Shown here: positions 41,542 through 43,008 of the stretch, piece by piece | Position numbering within the stretch: the stretch's first letter is position 1 | Layout of the letters: each line of letters opens with the position of its first letter | DNA from: Clostridium sp. UBA6640 | GTDB lineage: Bacteria > Bacillota > Clostridia > Clostridiales > Clostridiaceae | Direction of reading: 5' to 3' | Assembly (NCBI RefSeq): GCF_002455975.1 | Contig: NZ_DKLM01000083.1 | Location: forward strand, 15,463 to 58,470 | DNA length: 43,008 nucleotides | The notes under the pieces: generated by a model | The model's database searches: none | Told to the model about the DNA's origin: nothing | What the model saw: only the letters and a program-made list of their open reading frames with translations | Program-made: the position numbers and the translations under genes

Positions 41542-42090
41542 TTATTCTTCAATTATTGTAAAAAAGCTGTGATATTTAAGCTTTTTAGCATCTTCTTCCT
41601 TATGATTTTTTAAAAAATTTCTCATTAAGTATATTATTTCATCTACCTCTTCTTCTGCAAGATAAATACTCTTACTCATAATAGTCCCACCGGCTCCTTG
41701 TAAGTCTCTATTCGTAGAACTTAAAAATACCTCTTTATTATTATCATAAAAATTTGAAATCATTCTTTGTTCTAATGCTAGGTGCATTATTTTATAAGGT
41801 TCATCTATTTCTTCTGAACATCTTATTTCAAAATTTCTAGCCAAGAGTTCATAATATTTAGTTCCATTTCCTTTAATCTGCTTATTATCAACTGTCTGTA
41901 TTATTCCTACACTTTCTAACTTTTTTATATGATAATATATTTTTGATGGCATTTCATTCATTTTATCTGCTATTTGCCTCACGGAAGCTGGTTCATTCAT
42001 ATCTATAAGTGTAATTATAATTTTATATCTAAAAGGATCAGAAATAGCTTTTACTTCTTCTAAAGTGGTTAATACTTTTCTATCTTCCAT
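41542..42090 (-). CDS. ArsR-like winged-helix transcriptional regulator
   Basis: A 182-aa protein. The N-terminal ArsR-type winged helix covers residues about 8-90 (VKAISDPFRYKIIITLIDMN; SVRQIADKMNEMPSKIYYHI; KKLESVGIIQTV). A helical C-terminal half of about 90 residues may bind a ligand or dimerise. No cysteine metal site of the classic ELCVCDL kind is present, so metal sensing is unlikely. GGGGAGGGGA precedes the ATG. It directly follows a decayed membrane protein gene (42154-42441), perhaps its former partner. Confidence 0.87.
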   Translation of the reverse strand: MEDRKVLTTLEEVKAISDPFRYKIIITLIDMNEPASVRQIADKMNEMPSKIYYHIKKLESVGIIQTVDNKQIKGNGTKYYELLARNFEIRCSEEIDEPYKIMHLALEQRMISNFYDNNKEVFLSSTNRDLQGAGGTIMSKSIYLAEEEVDEIIYLMRNFLKNHKEEDAKKLKYHSFFTIIEE

Positions 42091-42153
42091 TGCTTTATCC
42101 CCTCCCCTTTTGTTATATAATAATTTTCATTATTTAAATGAAATTTTTAACCT

Positions 42154-42441
42154 TTAAGCCTTTTTAAAGCTTCTTCTATAATTTAAAGATAAAACAACTA
42201 CAGAAATTATTACACCTATAAAATAAACAGGTAAATATTCTATTATAATCTCTCTTAGAGAATTATCTAAAAGTACTATACATCAACTTATAACTCTCAT
42301 AAAAAATGTAACTATGCCTAATACTTCTTTATACGATTTATTCATTATATAAGCATTAATTGCTGAAGCTACCATGGCATTAAAAACCCAAAGCCAAATA
42401 ATTCAAGAATAGTTAGTTATATAGGCACTAAATTCATTCAT
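42154..42441 (-). pseudogene. membrane protein pseudogene with two in-frame TGA codons
   Basis: A 96-codon frame starts MNEFSAYITNYS, then TGA, IIWLWVFNAMVASAINAYIM, ...FFMRVIS, TGA, CIVLLDNSLREIIIEYLPVY... and ends RRSFKKA. Apart from the two TGA codons the frame is open and codes two or three hydrophobic helices. Both stops could be TGG-to-TGA changes of tryptophan. There is no ribosome binding site before the ATG and the frame is open a little further upstream, so the 5' part is probably lost as well. It resembles the end of a permease or multi-helix membrane protein. Confidence 0.55.
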
Positions 42442-42489
42442 ATTATTATATTCATAAAAAATAATAATGTACAAAATTTATATTCAATA

Positions 42490-42523
42490 AAAAATGAATA
42501 ATTTAATTAAATTATTCATTTTT
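42490..42523. repeat. 34-nt perfect AT-rich palindrome
   Basis: AAAAATGAATAATTTAA and its exact complement meet without a loop at 42506/42507. It contains almost no G or C, so a hairpin would be weak. It could be a protein-binding palindrome or a minor terminator. Confidence 0.5.
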
Positions 42524-42617
42524 GAACTTCAATTCACAGCATATAGCACATACTGTAAAATGAGATGCACTAGTAAATCCCTTTATAAATACCTTATAAA
42601 ATCTAATAATTAAAGTA

Positions 42618-42663
42618 AAAAGGTATGAAACTTAGAATAATAGCTCTAAATTTCATACCTTTT
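42618..42663 (-). terminator. intrinsic terminator of the GyrI-like gene
   Basis: Thirteen-bp stem AAAAGGTATGAAA / TTTCATACCTTTT with a 20-nt loop, followed on the minus strand by a T-rich tail (TACTTTAATT). It lies 22 nt beyond the stop codon. Confidence 0.8.
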
Positions 42664-42684
42664 AACGTTAAAATATTAAAACAC

Positions 42685-43008
42685 TTATCTCTTTAACATT
42701 ATAGGTTGCCTAATTATAGTTTTTATATTATTAGATAAACATCGTCTAGGATCATTTAAATATATTTCATGATGTAATCCTCTTAATTCATATCCACATT
42801 CTTTGATATAGTTATGAAGCTTCTCTACGGTAGGACTTTCATCTGCATAAGGTCCCACATGCATAGTTTGCGCAATAAGTCCTTCCTCATAGTGTTTATA
42901 CTCTACTTTAGAAAGAGATGATAATTTCTTCTTTTTTTCTACCTCATATAAAGCTTTTTCTATATAATCTTCTGTAACAATATCAGGCTGCATAATCATA
43001 CCGCACCG
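42685..43008 (-). CDS. GyrI-like small-molecule-binding protein, 5' end outside window
   Basis: The frame is open to the window edge; at least 107 codons of the C-terminal half are present. Family marks are MIMQPDIVTEDYIEKAL, then EEGLIAQTMHVGPYADESPT, HHEIYLNDPRRCLSNNIKT and IIRQPIM. These match GyrI-like proteins of about 200 aa without a DNA-binding domain. Such proteins bind, and in some cases hydrolyse, hydrophobic or cationic drugs. An internal ATG lies near 42997-42999, but the sequence before it (RCG) also fits the family, so the true start is upstream of the window. Confidence 0.85.
   Translation of the reverse strand, partial: RCGMIMQPDIVTEDYIEKALYEVEKKKKLSSLSKVEYKHYEEGLIAQTMHVGPYADESPTVEKLHNYIKECGYELRGLHHEIYLNDPRRCLSNNIKTIIRQPIMLKR

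Overview
The window is a low-GC, AT-rich stretch of a clostridial chromosome, probably Clostridium sensu stricto. This is judged from base composition, strong purine-rich ribosome binding sites, frequent TTG/GTG starts, a T-box glnS, a cotJABC spore-coat operon, CotH/VTC genes and a cobalamin riboswitch. I see no rRNA, tRNA, phage or CRISPR. Species cannot be fixed from the sequence alone.

Layout. 1-2.5 kb: promoter, T-box leader (probable CAA/Gln specifier) and glnS on the + strand; a 35-nt hairpin-forming sequence occurs both inside the leader and just after its terminator. 2.5-3.5 kb: two degenerate short reading frames and a small membrane protein. 3.5-9.5 kb (-): an FtsX-type ABC exporter (ATPase plus an 846-aa permease), then a response regulator/histidine kinase pair and a histidine phosphatase. 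9.5-11.2 kb: cotJABC, flanked by copies of a GGGACGGTTCAT repeat. 11.3-14.4 kb: GNAT acetyltransferase, a PadR/membrane-protein pair with a dyad around its promoter, and an AraC-GyrI regulator. 14.7-19.3 kb (-): a two-component system, a BcrA/BcrB-like ABC transporter and UppP, which together look like a bacitracin or undecaprenyl-pyrophosphate stress module. 19.6-29.1 kb: an accessory stretch of single genes (lipoprotein, XRE-TPR regulator with hydrolase, methyltransferase, TPR protein, AraC-GyrI, APH-like kinase, GNAT, hydrolase). It contains a family of dispersed terminator-like repeats, a 158-bp MITE-like element and a gene remnant.

29.5-35 kb: a third two-component system diverges from a + strand operon of VTC-domain protein, DUF4956 membrane protein and CotH-family surface kinase. 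A PhoB/PhoP-style direct repeat lies in the divergent promoter. 35-41.3 kb (-): a strong promoter, a cobalamin riboswitch with a terminator, then a complete peptide/nickel-family ABC importer (binding lipoprotein, two permeases, two ATPases) ending in a SAM methyltransferase; this is a candidate cobalt, metal-chelate or corrinoid-related uptake system. 41.5-43 kb (-): an ArsR-like regulator, a membrane-protein pseudogene with two in-frame TGA codons, and a GyrI-like protein cut by the window end.

The two most interesting systems are the VTC-DUF4956-CotH operon with its own sensor pair, and the B12-riboswitch-controlled importer with a methyltransferase.
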